Below are positions 16,335 to 23,726 of a stretch of DNA of 25,912 nt, one piece after another. Each line of letters begins with the position of its first letter. Positions within the stretch are counted from its first letter, which is position 1. A model generated the notes under the pieces. It was not told the DNA's origin, ran no database searches, and was given only the letters and a program-made list of their open reading frames with translations. The position numbers and the translations under genes are program-made. The DNA is from a bacterium (lineage in GTDB: Bacteria; Actinomycetota; Acidimicrobiia; UBA5794; ZC4RG35), in assembly GCA_028819835.1 (NCBI GenBank), contig JAPPKR010000230.1, positions 1 to 25,912 of the forward strand, read 5' to 3'.

Positions 16335-17141
16335 ATGGCTGACCGGCGCGTACACATTCTCTTCGGGGGCGGCATCGGAATGGACAAGGACTGGGTGTCG
16401 GGGACCCTGGAGACCAGGGCCACTCGCCAAAACCGGAACCTCCCCGCAACGTGGTATCCGGCGCCGGTGGTCTCGGCGCTGGTGGAGGACGCCAACGGGA
16501 CGATCCTCTTCGACACCGGCGCTCCCCGCGACTGGGAGGAGCGATGGGGTCCGGTCGGCCTAGCGGACGTCGCTCCGTATGAGTTCGTGGAGGAGGATCA
16601 GTACCTCGACTCGAGGCTGGAACAACTCGGGGTGGCGCCGGCCGATGTCGACATCGTCGTGTTGAGCCATCTCCACTTCGATCACGCCGCCAACGCCTCG
16701 ATGTTCGCCGGCGGCGACACCCGCGTGCTGGTGCACACCGATGAACTGGCCGCCGGCCTGGCATTCGAGGGAGACTTCGCCTACGGCAACCTCAAAGCCG
16801 ACTACGAGCACCTCGACATGGAGACGGTCGAAGGGGATCTCGACCTGATCCCGGGCGTTCGGATTCTGGAGGTCCCCGGGCATACGCCGGGCACCATCGC
16901 CATGGCGGTCGACATGGCCAATGACCGGAACCTGCTGTTCGCCTCCGACGCCATCTTCATGCAGGAGAACATCGGTCCACCGCATTCCTGCGGGCTGAGC
17001 GTCGGTGACCACGGCCTCTGGGCGCAGTCGGTCGACAAGCTGATCGACTATTCCGAGCGGAACGACGCCCTGATCGTCTTCGGCCACGACGCCGATCAGA
17101 TCCCCGACCTCAAACTGGCTCCGGACGCCTTCTACACCTAG
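16335..17141 (+). CDS. MBL-fold hydrolase of the N-acyl homoserine lactonase-like group
   Basis: This 268-residue metallo-beta-lactamase-fold enzyme has the full dinuclear site: SHLHFDHAAN at 111-120 (His112, His114, Asp116, His117), His183 in PGHTPG, Asp205 in ASDAIF, and His251 in FGHDAD. This pattern and the length match AHL lactonases of the AiiA/AttM class, which hydrolyse lactone rings. The specific substrate is not proven, since many relatives act on other lactones or esters. ATG 16335 follows AAAGGAGC at 16321-16328. It ends the rightward run, 8 bases before the stop of the convergent permease gene. It is the second MBL hydrolase of the operon and is only distantly related to the one at 13143-13931. 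Confidence 0.88.
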   Translation: MADRRVHILFGGGIGMDKDWVSGTLETRATRQNRNLPATWYPAPVVSALVEDANGTILFDTGAPRDWEERWGPVGLADVAPYEFVEEDQYLDSRLEQLGVAPADVDIVVLSHLHFDHAANASMFAGGDTRVLVHTDELAAGLAFEGDFAYGNLKADYEHLDMETVEGDLDLIPGVRILEVPGHTPGTIAMAVDMANDRNLLFASDAIFMQENIGPPHSCGLSVGDHGLWAQSVDKLIDYSERNDALIVFGHDADQIPDLKLAPDAFYT

Positions 17142-17149
17142 GTCGGGCC

Positions 17150-17998
17150 CTAGACCTCCGGCAGTTCGCCGAACCGCCGCATGGCGACCTCTGTCGCGCC
17201 CCGGCTGAGGCGGTCGAGCGTGATCGCCACCAGGACCACCGCGATTCCGGCCTCGAAGCCGATATCCAGCATGAGTCGGGTGATGCCGCGGATTATGTCC
17301 TCGCCGAGCCCCCCGGCGCCGATCAGGGCCGCTATAACGATGAATGACAAGGTGATCAGGATCGTCTGGTTGATGCCTGCCAGGATCGCCTTGAGGGCCA
17401 GCGGCATCTTTATCTTGAACAGGATCTGCCAGCGCGTGCCCCCGAAGGCATGACCGGCCTCGACCACCTCCTTGTTGACGGTGCGTATCCCGAGGTGAGT
17501 CAGCCTGATCGGGAGTGGGATTGTGTACAGCACGGCAGCGGTGACGGCGGGCGCCGCCCCGATTCCGAAAGCGATCACCGAAGGGATGAGATAAACGAAC
17601 GGGTGAAGGGTCTGGAAGAAGTCGAGAACCGGCTCGGAGACCTTCCAGAAGCGTTCGAACTCACCCATGAGCATCCCGAGCGGGATCCCCAAGATGATGC
17701 TGATCAACACCGCCACTGTCATCAGTGACAGGGTGTCGGCGGTCTTCTCCCAGAGACCCATGTTGCCGATGAGCAGCATGGAGAATGTGACGAAGACCGC
17801 CAGCCCCCAGCCGCGGGCCCACCAGGCGGCCGCGAAGGTGACCACTCCGATGATGAGCGGATGGAGGCCGAAGACGAGAGCCAGCCCATCCACCGATGCG
17901 TCGATCGTCTCGACGAACAAGTCGGCGGCCGGCTCCAGCACATCCGACAGGAAGTCGATGCCTTCTTCGATCCAGTCTCCGATCGGGATCCGGGGCAC
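17150..17998 (-). CDS. proW: Glycine betaine/proline-type ABC transporter permease
   Basis: This 282-residue membrane protein is of the ProW/OpuAB family (BPD_transp_1). About six hydrophobic segments are seen from residue 45 onwards. LGIPLGMLMG, FQTLHPFVYLIP and IAFGIGAAPA are characteristic, as is the ATPase-coupling EAA loop (EVVEAGHAFGGTRWQILFK). A soluble N-terminal tail of about 40 residues precedes the first segment. The start is GTG at 17998, whose first base is the last base of the ATPase stop (TAGTG), so translation should be coupled. It needs a binding protein, and the only fitting one in the window is at 11006-11911. The role is inner-membrane passage of a betaine or similar compound. 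Confidence 0.93.
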   Translation of the reverse strand: MPRIPIGDWIEEGIDFLSDVLEPAADLFVETIDASVDGLALVFGLHPLIIGVVTFAAAWWARGWGLAVFVTFSMLLIGNMGLWEKTADTLSLMTVAVLISIILGIPLGMLMGEFERFWKVSEPVLDFFQTLHPFVYLIPSVIAFGIGAAPAVTAAVLYTIPLPIRLTHLGIRTVNKEVVEAGHAFGGTRWQILFKIKMPLALKAILAGINQTILITLSFIVIAALIGAGGLGEDIIRGITRLMLDIGFEAGIAVVLVAITLDRLSRGATEVAMRRFGELPEV

Positions 17999-19179
17999 TA
18001 TCCGACCACTCCTGTGCGGGACCCGGCCGAGCTATCCGTCCACAACTCGGGGGCCGCCATTGCGCGAATGACCTCGCCCGCGTCGATGCCGGAACGGCCC
18101 ATGCATCCGCACTCGTGAAGCACCCTCACCGCCTGAGAGTTGGAGGACACGGTTTGCACAAGGCTCTGAAATCCGGCAGTGCACGACACGTGTCCTGTCG
18201 GTTGGTTCCGATTCCGGGTCGCCTGACTGTCGAGATCGTCGGTGTGTCGATGCCCGGCCACCACGCAACTCGTCTGGCAGTCGAGCCCCAAGAGATCGCC
18301 GGCCGAGATTAGGTTGTGCTTGTCCATGTCGGCGACGAAATCGGCGACGTAGGGAGTGGCCGGCTGGAAGACGATCTCCAACGGTGTGCCTTCCTGGGCA
18401 ACTACGCCGCTTTCCAGGATCGCCACCCGATCGCCGACAGTAATGGCTTCGGAGATGTCGTGGGTGACGAAGATCATCGTGCGCTGCAGCCTCTGCTGAA
18501 GGTCGAGCAGCTCCAGCTGGAGCTGGCGCCGGGTGAGGGGATCGAGGCCGCTGAAGGGCTCGTCGAGCAAGAGGACGTCCGCGTTGGTGGTGAGGGCGCG
18601 CGCCAGGCCGACTCGCTGGCGCATGCCTCCGCTCAACTCATACGGGTAGCTGTCGGCCCAGCCGTCCAGCTTGACGAGTTCCAATGCCTGGTGTGCCAGC
18701 TCGGCTCGCTCGTTGGGAGGGACGCCCTCGAGTTCCAGGCCGAAGGCCACGTTGGAGATGACCGTCCGGTGCGGGAGCAACGCGTGATGCTGGAACACCA
18801 TCGCGATCCGCGGGCCCCTGATCTCCCGAAGACGCTCCTCCGATGCCTGGGTCAAGTCCTCGTCATCGAGGAAGACACGGCCCTTGGTGGGCGGTGCCAG
18901 CATGTTCACGCAGCGGAGGAGAGTCGACTTTCCGCTGCCGGACAAACCCATAATGACGAAGATCGAGGCCTCGTCGACGCTGATGGTCACGTTCTTGAGG
19001 GCGGTGACCTCTCCCTGGGGAGCGGTTCGCGCGGCTTGGGCTGCCAGAACTGCGTCGATGGCGCCGCGAACCGTGAATTTCCTGGCCAGCTTATAAGGCT
19101 CGCGAGTGGGGCGCGGTTCCCGGGTGTTCGGGGACCCCCGATAGACCTTCCAGACTCGATCCAGGCGAACCTTGCTCAT
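17998..19179 (-). CDS. proV: Glycine betaine/proline-type ABC transporter ATP-binding protein
   Basis: This 393-residue ATPase has Walker A GLSGSGKST at 78-86, the Q-loop near residue 130, the signature LSGGMRQR at 182-189, Walker B LLLDEP at 203-208 with Asp206 and Glu207, and the switch His240. VGLARALTTNADVLLLDEP and DISEAITVGDR are typical of ProV/OpuAA. Two features are unusual. There is an insertion of about 45 charged residues (16-58) between the first two core strands. The C-terminus from 290 should hold a CBS pair but is degenerate and Cys-rich; only the final stretch (AVRVLHE..., DAGEVIRAM) still looks CBS-like. It is the first gene of the leftward pair with the permease. Its promoter should lie in 19180-19359, shared with the dehydrogenase gene. 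Confidence 0.92.
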   Translation of the reverse strand: MSKVRLDRVWKVYRGSPNTREPRPTREPYKLARKFTVRGAIDAVLAAQAARTAPQGEVTALKNVTISVDEASIFVIMGLSGSGKSTLLRCVNMLAPPTKGRVFLDDEDLTQASEERLREIRGPRIAMVFQHHALLPHRTVISNVAFGLELEGVPPNERAELAHQALELVKLDGWADSYPYELSGGMRQRVGLARALTTNADVLLLDEPFSGLDPLTRRQLQLELLDLQQRLQRTMIFVTHDISEAITVGDRVAILESGVVAQEGTPLEIVFQPATPYVADFVADMDKHNLISAGDLLGLDCQTSCVVAGHRHTDDLDSQATRNRNQPTGHVSCTAGFQSLVQTVSSNSQAVRVLHECGCMGRSGIDAGEVIRAMAAPELWTDSSAGSRTGVVG

Positions 19180-19219
19180 TTCCTACTTCCCTGGTTCCTG
19201 CGGAGGATACACCCGGAAT

Positions 19220-19231
19220 TGCAACGTTGCA
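19220..19231. promoter_or_regulatory. Perfect 12-bp palindrome, LacI-type operator candidate
   Basis: TGCAACGTTGCA is fully self-complementary with a central CG, the layout typical of LacI-family operators. It lies 40 bases upstream of the proV start and about 27 bases upstream of a TATAAT box facing the dehydrogenase gene. A bound repressor could affect both directions. No LacI-type gene is in the window. Confidence 0.5.
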
Positions 19232-19257
19232 GGGCTGCCTCGCTGCCGCCGTTGATA

Positions 19258-19263
19258 TATAAT
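19258..19263 (+). promoter_or_regulatory. Consensus -10 box upstream of the semialdehyde dehydrogenase gene
   Basis: TATAAT occurs at 19258-19263 inside GATATATAATTC, in otherwise GC-rich sequence. The -35 at 17-base spacing would be CTGCCT (19235-19240), a weak match. It would give a leader of about 90 bases before the ATG at 19360. Confidence 0.45.
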
Positions 19264-19359
19264 TCTTGGCACCGACGCTGTGGCGCGGTGACGCCTCGGT
19301 GCAGGCATGTAAACGGTCGCGTATCGGGCGCCTGAATTCTTGAACGGAGGAGAGCAGTG

Positions 19360-20853
19360 ATGGACACGATCACGCATTGGATCGGGGGCGCTCCCTGGAC
19401 GGGGGCCTCCGACAGGACTGGACCGGTCTACAACCCTGCCACCGGACAGCAAACGGCTGCTGTGGCATTCGCGGACGAGACGGAGATAGATGCCGCAGTG
19501 TCGACTGCCAAGGAGGCGTTCGGCGAGTGGGGTCGGTCTCCGGTCACCAGACGCCAGAACATCATGTTTGCGTTTCGAGAGCTGGTGTCCTCCCGCCGGC
19601 TCGATATGGCAAAGATGCTCACCGCGGAGCACGGAAAGACGCTCGACGATGCTTTGGGCGAGGTCCAACGAGGCCTCGAGGTCGTGGAGTTCGCCTGCAA
19701 TATCGCCCATCTCCTCAAAGGGGAGTATTCCGAGCAGGTCTCTACCGGTGTCGACACGTTCACCATACGACAGCCGCTGGGCGTCGTGGCGGGTATAACA
19801 CCGTTCAACTTCCCGACCATGGTGCCCATGTGGATGTATCCGATAGCCATCGCCTGTGGCAACACCTTCATCTTGAAGCCGTCTGAGAAAGACCCCTCGT
19901 CGTCGGTCTTGGCGGCGGAGTTGTTCGCCGAGGCCGGTTTACCGGACGGGGTGTTCAACGTCGTTCACGGCGACAAGGTGGCGGTGGATGCGCTTTTGAC
20001 CCACCCGGATGTCGCTGCGGTGTCCTTCGTCGGTTCCACGCCCATCGCTCGCTACGTCTATGAGACGGGGACCAAGCACGGCAAACGGGTCCAGGCCCTG
20101 GGCGGGGCCAAAAACCACATGGTCGTGCTGCCCGACGCCGACATGGACCTGGCGGCCGACTCGGCGGTGTCCGCCGGGTACGGAGCCGCCGGGGAACGGT
20201 GCATGTCGATATCGGTGGTCGTCACCGTTGGCGATGCCGCCGACGCCCTGATTCCGAAGATAGAGGAGCGGATCGCCGACCTCAAGGTGGCGCCCGGTTT
20301 CGACGAGGGATCCGAGATGGGACCCCTCATCACCAGGGAAGCCAAGGACCGGGTCGCCGGATACGTCGACGCCGGGGAGGAGGCAGGCGCCAAGCTGGTG
20401 GTCGACGGCCGGGACTTCCAAGTCGACGGCCACGAGGACGGCTTCTTCCTCGGCCCCACCCTGTTCGACCAGGTCACCCCCGAGATGTCGGTGTACACCG
20501 ACGAGATCTTCGGGCCGGTCCTGTCAACCGTCCGGCTCGACTCCTACGGCGAGGCCATCGAGCTGATCAACGACAACCCGTTCGGGAACGGGACGGCCGT
20601 GTTCACCAGCGACGGCGGCGCCGCCCGCAAGTTCCAGAACGAGGTGCAGGTGGGCATGGTCGGCATCAACGTGCCGATCCCGGTCCCGCTGTCGTTCTAC
20701 TCCTTCGGCGGCTGGAAGAACTCGATCTTCGGGACCCATGCCATCTACGGGCCCGAGGGCGTGCACTTTTATACCAGGCAGAAGGTCATAACCAGCCGGT
20801 GGGCGGACCCGATGCACCGGGGAGTCGACCTCGGTTTCCCCAGGAGCGACTAG
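19360..20853 (+). CDS. mmsA: CoA-acylating methylmalonate-semialdehyde dehydrogenase
   Basis: This 497-residue aldehyde dehydrogenase fits the MmsA/IolA group. It converts methylmalonate or malonate semialdehyde with CoA and NAD+ to propionyl-CoA or acetyl-CoA plus CO2. The catalytic Cys281 lies in GERCMS. GAKNHMVVLPDA at 249-260 has Asn where ordinary aldehyde dehydrogenases have the general-base Glu, a hallmark of the CoA-acylating group. ITPFNFPTMVPMWM at 146-159 and the C-terminal SFYSFGGWKNSIFGT are also typical. ATG 19360 is preferred over the GTG three bases earlier because GGAGGAG ends 7 bases before it. It stands alone rightwards, divergent from proV and convergent with the amidohydrolase. 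It may serve valine, thymine, inositol or beta-alanine breakdown; no partner gene is nearby. Confidence 0.95.
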   Translation: MDTITHWIGGAPWTGASDRTGPVYNPATGQQTAAVAFADETEIDAAVSTAKEAFGEWGRSPVTRRQNIMFAFRELVSSRRLDMAKMLTAEHGKTLDDALGEVQRGLEVVEFACNIAHLLKGEYSEQVSTGVDTFTIRQPLGVVAGITPFNFPTMVPMWMYPIAIACGNTFILKPSEKDPSSSVLAAELFAEAGLPDGVFNVVHGDKVAVDALLTHPDVAAVSFVGSTPIARYVYETGTKHGKRVQALGGAKNHMVVLPDADMDLAADSAVSAGYGAAGERCMSISVVVTVGDAADALIPKIEERIADLKVAPGFDEGSEMGPLITREAKDRVAGYVDAGEEAGAKLVVDGRDFQVDGHEDGFFLGPTLFDQVTPEMSVYTDEIFGPVLSTVRLDSYGEAIELINDNPFGNGTAVFTSDGGAARKFQNEVQVGMVGINVPIPVPLSFYSFGGWKNSIFGTHAIYGPEGVHFYTRQKVITSRWADPMHRGVDLGFPRSD

Positions 20854-20866
20854 GCCGGAGGCCGGC
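20854..20866. terminator. Small GC hairpin between convergent genes
   Basis: GCCGG (20854-20858) and CCGGC (20862-20866) form a short GC stem with a 3-base loop immediately after the dehydrogenase stop, facing the amidohydrolase stop at 20884. There is no T-run, so termination is only suggested by position. Confidence 0.25.
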
Positions 20867-20883
20867 AACGGGCTCGGGGTGCT

Positions 20884-22185
20884 TTAGCGGTCTACCCGGC
20901 GTCCGTCCTCAACCACGATCCGACCGCCGACGATGACGGTTCTCACGCGGGTGATGTCGTCTCTGTCGACCACCAGCAGGTCGGCGACGTGTCCCGGCTC
21001 GATGAGGCCCTTCCGGGGAGCCAGGCCGGGAATGATGCCGGCGGGCGAACTGGTGGCCAGTCTCACGGCCTGGGGGAGAGAGACCGCCCCGTGTTCCACG
21101 GCCTTATGAATGAACAACAGGATGGCGTCGTGATAGCCCCCCGAGTAGTCGGTGGACAGCACATCCACCAGCCCCTCCGAAAGCAGGGCGAAGGCGGTCT
21201 CCGGGCTGGGCTCCAGCTGGCCTGCGCCGAAATGGTCGGCGGTGATCACCTCCACGAAACCCCCGTGATCCCTGACTTCCCTCGCCATCCCGACCGCCTC
21301 CTCGGCCGTGGCGTGGTAGTTGACGTGCAGCGCCACCAACTTATCGCCGATCTCCCGGGCGACCTCCCGGACGACGTCGTAGGTGTCCGGTTCGGTGTGG
21401 CACAGGGCGGGTATCCCCAGCCTCGGCGCGAAGTCGATGGTCTCCAGTATCGCTTCCTTGGCCACCGCCATCGGCTCGACGCTGGTTTCCCTCACCAGCG
21501 TCTTGGCCTCATCCAGCGACATGGGCCCGAGACCTGCCCTCTGGATGATCCGCTCCACTGCGAGGTCGTCGCCCGCCAGGTAAGCGCCATCCAGAGCGAG
21601 TGCGTCGTGCACCGAAATCGGCTGTTCCAGCCGCAGGTTCTTCTCGTACGTCGCGCCGGTGGTGGCCCAGGAGCCGACTTCTCCCATGGCCACCGCACCC
21701 GCCGCCACAGCTTCGGCGGCGGTGAAGCCGCGGTGGTGCGGGGGGAGGCGGTTCCCTCCCATCTCTCCGGAGGCGACGTTCTTCGGCGTATGGAGGGTCG
21801 CCATCTTGACATTGACCGGATGGAGCTTGTTCGTGGCGTCGTTCTCGAAGGGCAGGGCAAAGCCGTCAAGGCTGAGCACGGTGGTCGTCCCCTGGAGCAG
21901 GTGGGTGTCGAGGTTGGCGAGAACCCTCTCTTTGGGAGCGCCTTCTCTCGGTAGCCCCGGACAGAGCGGACCGAAGCTGACCACGTGGGAGTGGATGTTC
22001 ATGAGTCCGGGCATTATGAGACCGCCCTGGGCGTCGAGGACCCGATGCGAGTAGACCCGGTAGGGGAGGTGCCGGATCCTGTGAAGGCCGGTGATCAATC
22101 CGTCTTCGGTTGCTACGGAAGTGTCCTCCAAGTAGGAGCGTCCGTCACCGGTTATGACTTGCCCGTTCACGACATCGAGCCGCAT
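20884..22185 (-). CDS. Metal-dependent amidohydrolase (enamidase/imidazolonepropionase-like superfamily)
   Basis: This 433-residue protein is of the amidohydrolase superfamily. An N-terminal composite-sheet strand RLDVVNGQVITGDG leads to PGLMNIHSHV at 59-68 with metal ligands His65 and His67. Later candidate ligands lie in MGEVGSW, ALCHTEPD, ALHVNYH, ADHFG and the final LSTDYSGG aspartate. The C-terminus LIEPGHVADLLVVDRD is standard for the superfamily. It hydrolyses a C-N bond in an unknown compound; enamidase-type enzymes of nicotinate degradation are one similar group. The frame extends to an ATG at 22206, but ATG 22185 is preferred because a GGGGGA sits about 6 bases upstream and the conserved strand starts right after it. 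It is monocistronic and convergent with mmsA. Confidence 0.85.
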   Translation of the reverse strand: MRLDVVNGQVITGDGRSYLEDTSVATEDGLITGLHRIRHLPYRVYSHRVLDAQGGLIMPGLMNIHSHVVSFGPLCPGLPREGAPKERVLANLDTHLLQGTTTVLSLDGFALPFENDATNKLHPVNVKMATLHTPKNVASGEMGGNRLPPHHRGFTAAEAVAAGAVAMGEVGSWATTGATYEKNLRLEQPISVHDALALDGAYLAGDDLAVERIIQRAGLGPMSLDEAKTLVRETSVEPMAVAKEAILETIDFAPRLGIPALCHTEPDTYDVVREVAREIGDKLVALHVNYHATAEEAVGMAREVRDHGGFVEVITADHFGAGQLEPSPETAFALLSEGLVDVLSTDYSGGYHDAILLFIHKAVEHGAVSLPQAVRLATSSPAGIIPGLAPRKGLIEPGHVADLLVVDRDDITRVRTVIVGGRIVVEDGRRVDR

Positions 22186-22344
22186 TGCATTCCCCCAGGT
22201 CGGCATGGATAAAACGTGCCCATGTGAGACTCTAGCTTTTCATCTGCCTACCTGTCGCCTCCTGTTGAGGGAATCAGTGACAGCCGGGTTCTCCGCCACG
22301 ACGTTGTACAGTTCCGGACACACCGCTAACAAAGGCAGGCGTTG

Positions 22345-22875
22345 GTGAACTCAGGAAGTGGTCTCGGTGAGACAGCCCGCCGAGAGGTCCCCATTCTCGG
22401 TGGGAAGCCGGTGGGGCAGATCGGCATTGTCGTCAGAGACATCGATCGCGCCCTCGACATGTACGTGAAGATGTGGGGTCTCAAGGGCTGGCAGGGATTC
22501 GTCTACTCATCCGACAACGTCCGCTCCCTCAGCTACCTGGGGGAGCCGGCTGATTATGGAATGAAGGTCGCTTGGACCGGCGCCAATCCTCAGGTCGAGT
22601 TGGTCCAATCGCTGGCCGGTCCCAACATCTACGAGGACTGGCTGGACCGTCGGGGGGAGGGCCTCCACCACCTGGGGATCCTGGTCGACTCGATCGAGAC
22701 CGAGGTAGAGGTGATGCAAGAGGCCGGGTACGAGATGCTTATGGCAGGCTTCGGCCACGGATTGGACGGAGACGGCGGATTCGCCTACTTCGACACCGAA
22801 CCGGAACTGGGCGTGATCATCGAACTGATCGAGGCGCCGGCGCGGCGGCGTCCTCCGGATTTCCTTCCTGGCTGA
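22345..22875 (+). CDS. VOC (glyoxalase/methylmalonyl-CoA epimerase-like) family protein
   Basis: This 176-residue protein has two beta-alpha-beta-beta-beta modules of the vicinal-oxygen-chelate fold. Module one begins GQIGIVVRDIDRALDMY at 24-40; module two begins LHHLGILVDSIE at 107-118. Probable metal ligands are Gln25 (where epimerases usually have His), Glu85 in QVELV, His109 and Glu160 in VIIELIEAP. Members include epimerases, lyases and dioxygenases. The arrangement is nearest the methylmalonyl-CoA epimerase-like branch but is not enough to name it. GTG 22345 is preferred over TTG 22342, with AAAGGCAGG at 22331-22339 upstream. It stands alone, divergent from the amidohydrolase and convergent with cmoM. 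Confidence 0.82.
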   Translation: MNSGSGLGETARREVPILGGKPVGQIGIVVRDIDRALDMYVKMWGLKGWQGFVYSSDNVRSLSYLGEPADYGMKVAWTGANPQVELVQSLAGPNIYEDWLDRRGEGLHHLGILVDSIETEVEVMQEAGYEMLMAGFGHGLDGDGGFAYFDTEPELGVIIELIEAPARRRPPDFLPG

Positions 22876-22891
22876 GGAGGAGGGGACAGTC

Positions 22892-23686
22892 TCAGGCGTC
22901 CTCTGCGGGTACTCCAACCGACCGGCAGGTCAGGTGGGTGTGCTGCCCGAGTGACGCGAAGGGTTCGGACCGACAAACCGCCTTCTCCAGTTCCATGAGC
23001 TGAGTTAGCCTCTGCGGCCCATCCAGTTTGTCGACCACGTGATCGTGGAAGATCCGGATGCCCGCCTTCGCATTCACTTCCAGACCTTGGTCCTCGAGCC
23101 ACGAAACCACCATCCCGTAGTCCAAGGCGGTGGCGCCCTCCCCCCACCCCCGCCTGATCGGGCCGGTCTGATAGTCACCGAGGGCGGCTTCGAAGTCACC
23201 GGCGAGGGTTCGCTTGAGGAGCGAAGCGAAGCGGTTGTAGAACATCACAGATAGCTGACCTCCTGGCTTCACCAGCCGCGCCAGGTCTATGACGGCAGAC
23301 TTCGGATCTTCGAGCCATTCAAGGACTGCATGACACAGAACGAGATCGAACTTGTGGTCTGCGATGTCCGCGTACTGCTGAATTGACATATGGCGGATAT
23401 CGATCGAATCGCCGACTCCGGCCTCCGCAGCCCTTGCAGTCGCCTTGGCGAGCATCTCCTCGGAGACGTCACACAGGACTACTGAATGGCCTAGGCCCGC
23501 CAGCCGTACCGCCATGTGCCCCGATCCACCTCCGGCGTCAAGGATGCGCATCGGTCGATCAGCCAATGCCGGCACGTCCTCGTTCAGCACACTCCAGAGG
23601 ACGGCGAGTCTGACGGCGCCCTTGGTGGAGCCATAGATGTCGCATTCAAACTCGTCTGCGATCCCATCGAAGCTGACGTCACCCAA
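22892..23686 (-). CDS. cmoM: CmoM-like tRNA 5-carboxymethoxyuridine methyltransferase (SmtA family)
   Basis: This 264-residue class I SAM methyltransferase has the SAM loop LDAGGGSGHMA and the following acidic strand end CDVSEEML. The blocks FDGIADEF, DIYGSTKGAVRLAVLW, CHAVLEWLEDP, KPGGQLSVMFYN, IRIFHDH and LELEKAVCRSEPF follow E. coli CmoM in order. CmoM adds a methyl ester to cmo5U34 in certain tRNAs. The frame is open far upstream, but TTG 23686 is chosen because MGDVSFDGIAD aligns with the E. coli start (MQDRNFDDIAE, from memory). AGAGGTG lies 6 bases before it, and upstream residues are unlike the family. A GTG at 23695 is the alternative. The gene follows rnhA after 40 bases on the same strand, so the two are probably cotranscribed. 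Confidence 0.85.
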   Translation of the reverse strand: MGDVSFDGIADEFECDIYGSTKGAVRLAVLWSVLNEDVPALADRPMRILDAGGGSGHMAVRLAGLGHSVVLCDVSEEMLAKATARAAEAGVGDSIDIRHMSIQQYADIADHKFDLVLCHAVLEWLEDPKSAVIDLARLVKPGGQLSVMFYNRFASLLKRTLAGDFEAALGDYQTGPIRRGWGEGATALDYGMVVSWLEDQGLEVNAKAGIRIFHDHVVDKLDGPQRLTQLMELEKAVCRSEPFASLGQHTHLTCRSVGVPAEDA

Positions 23687-23726
23687 AACGGTCACCTCTT
23701 GTTCCCGAGTTGAGGGGGAGGCGCAT

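Noticed and set aside
17139..17158. AGGTC/GACCT hairpin between the convergent MBL and permease stops as a bidirectional terminator
   Set aside because: Only a 5-bp stem, overlapping both stop codons and without T-runs.
18316..19335. A 339-codon open frame on the + strand opposite proV
   Set aside because: It is antisense to a complete ATPase with all motifs and shows no family signature of its own.
22869..22893. CTGAG/CTCAG inverted repeat between the VOC and cmoM genes as a terminator
   Set aside because: Short stem with a 14-base loop and no T-run; likely chance.
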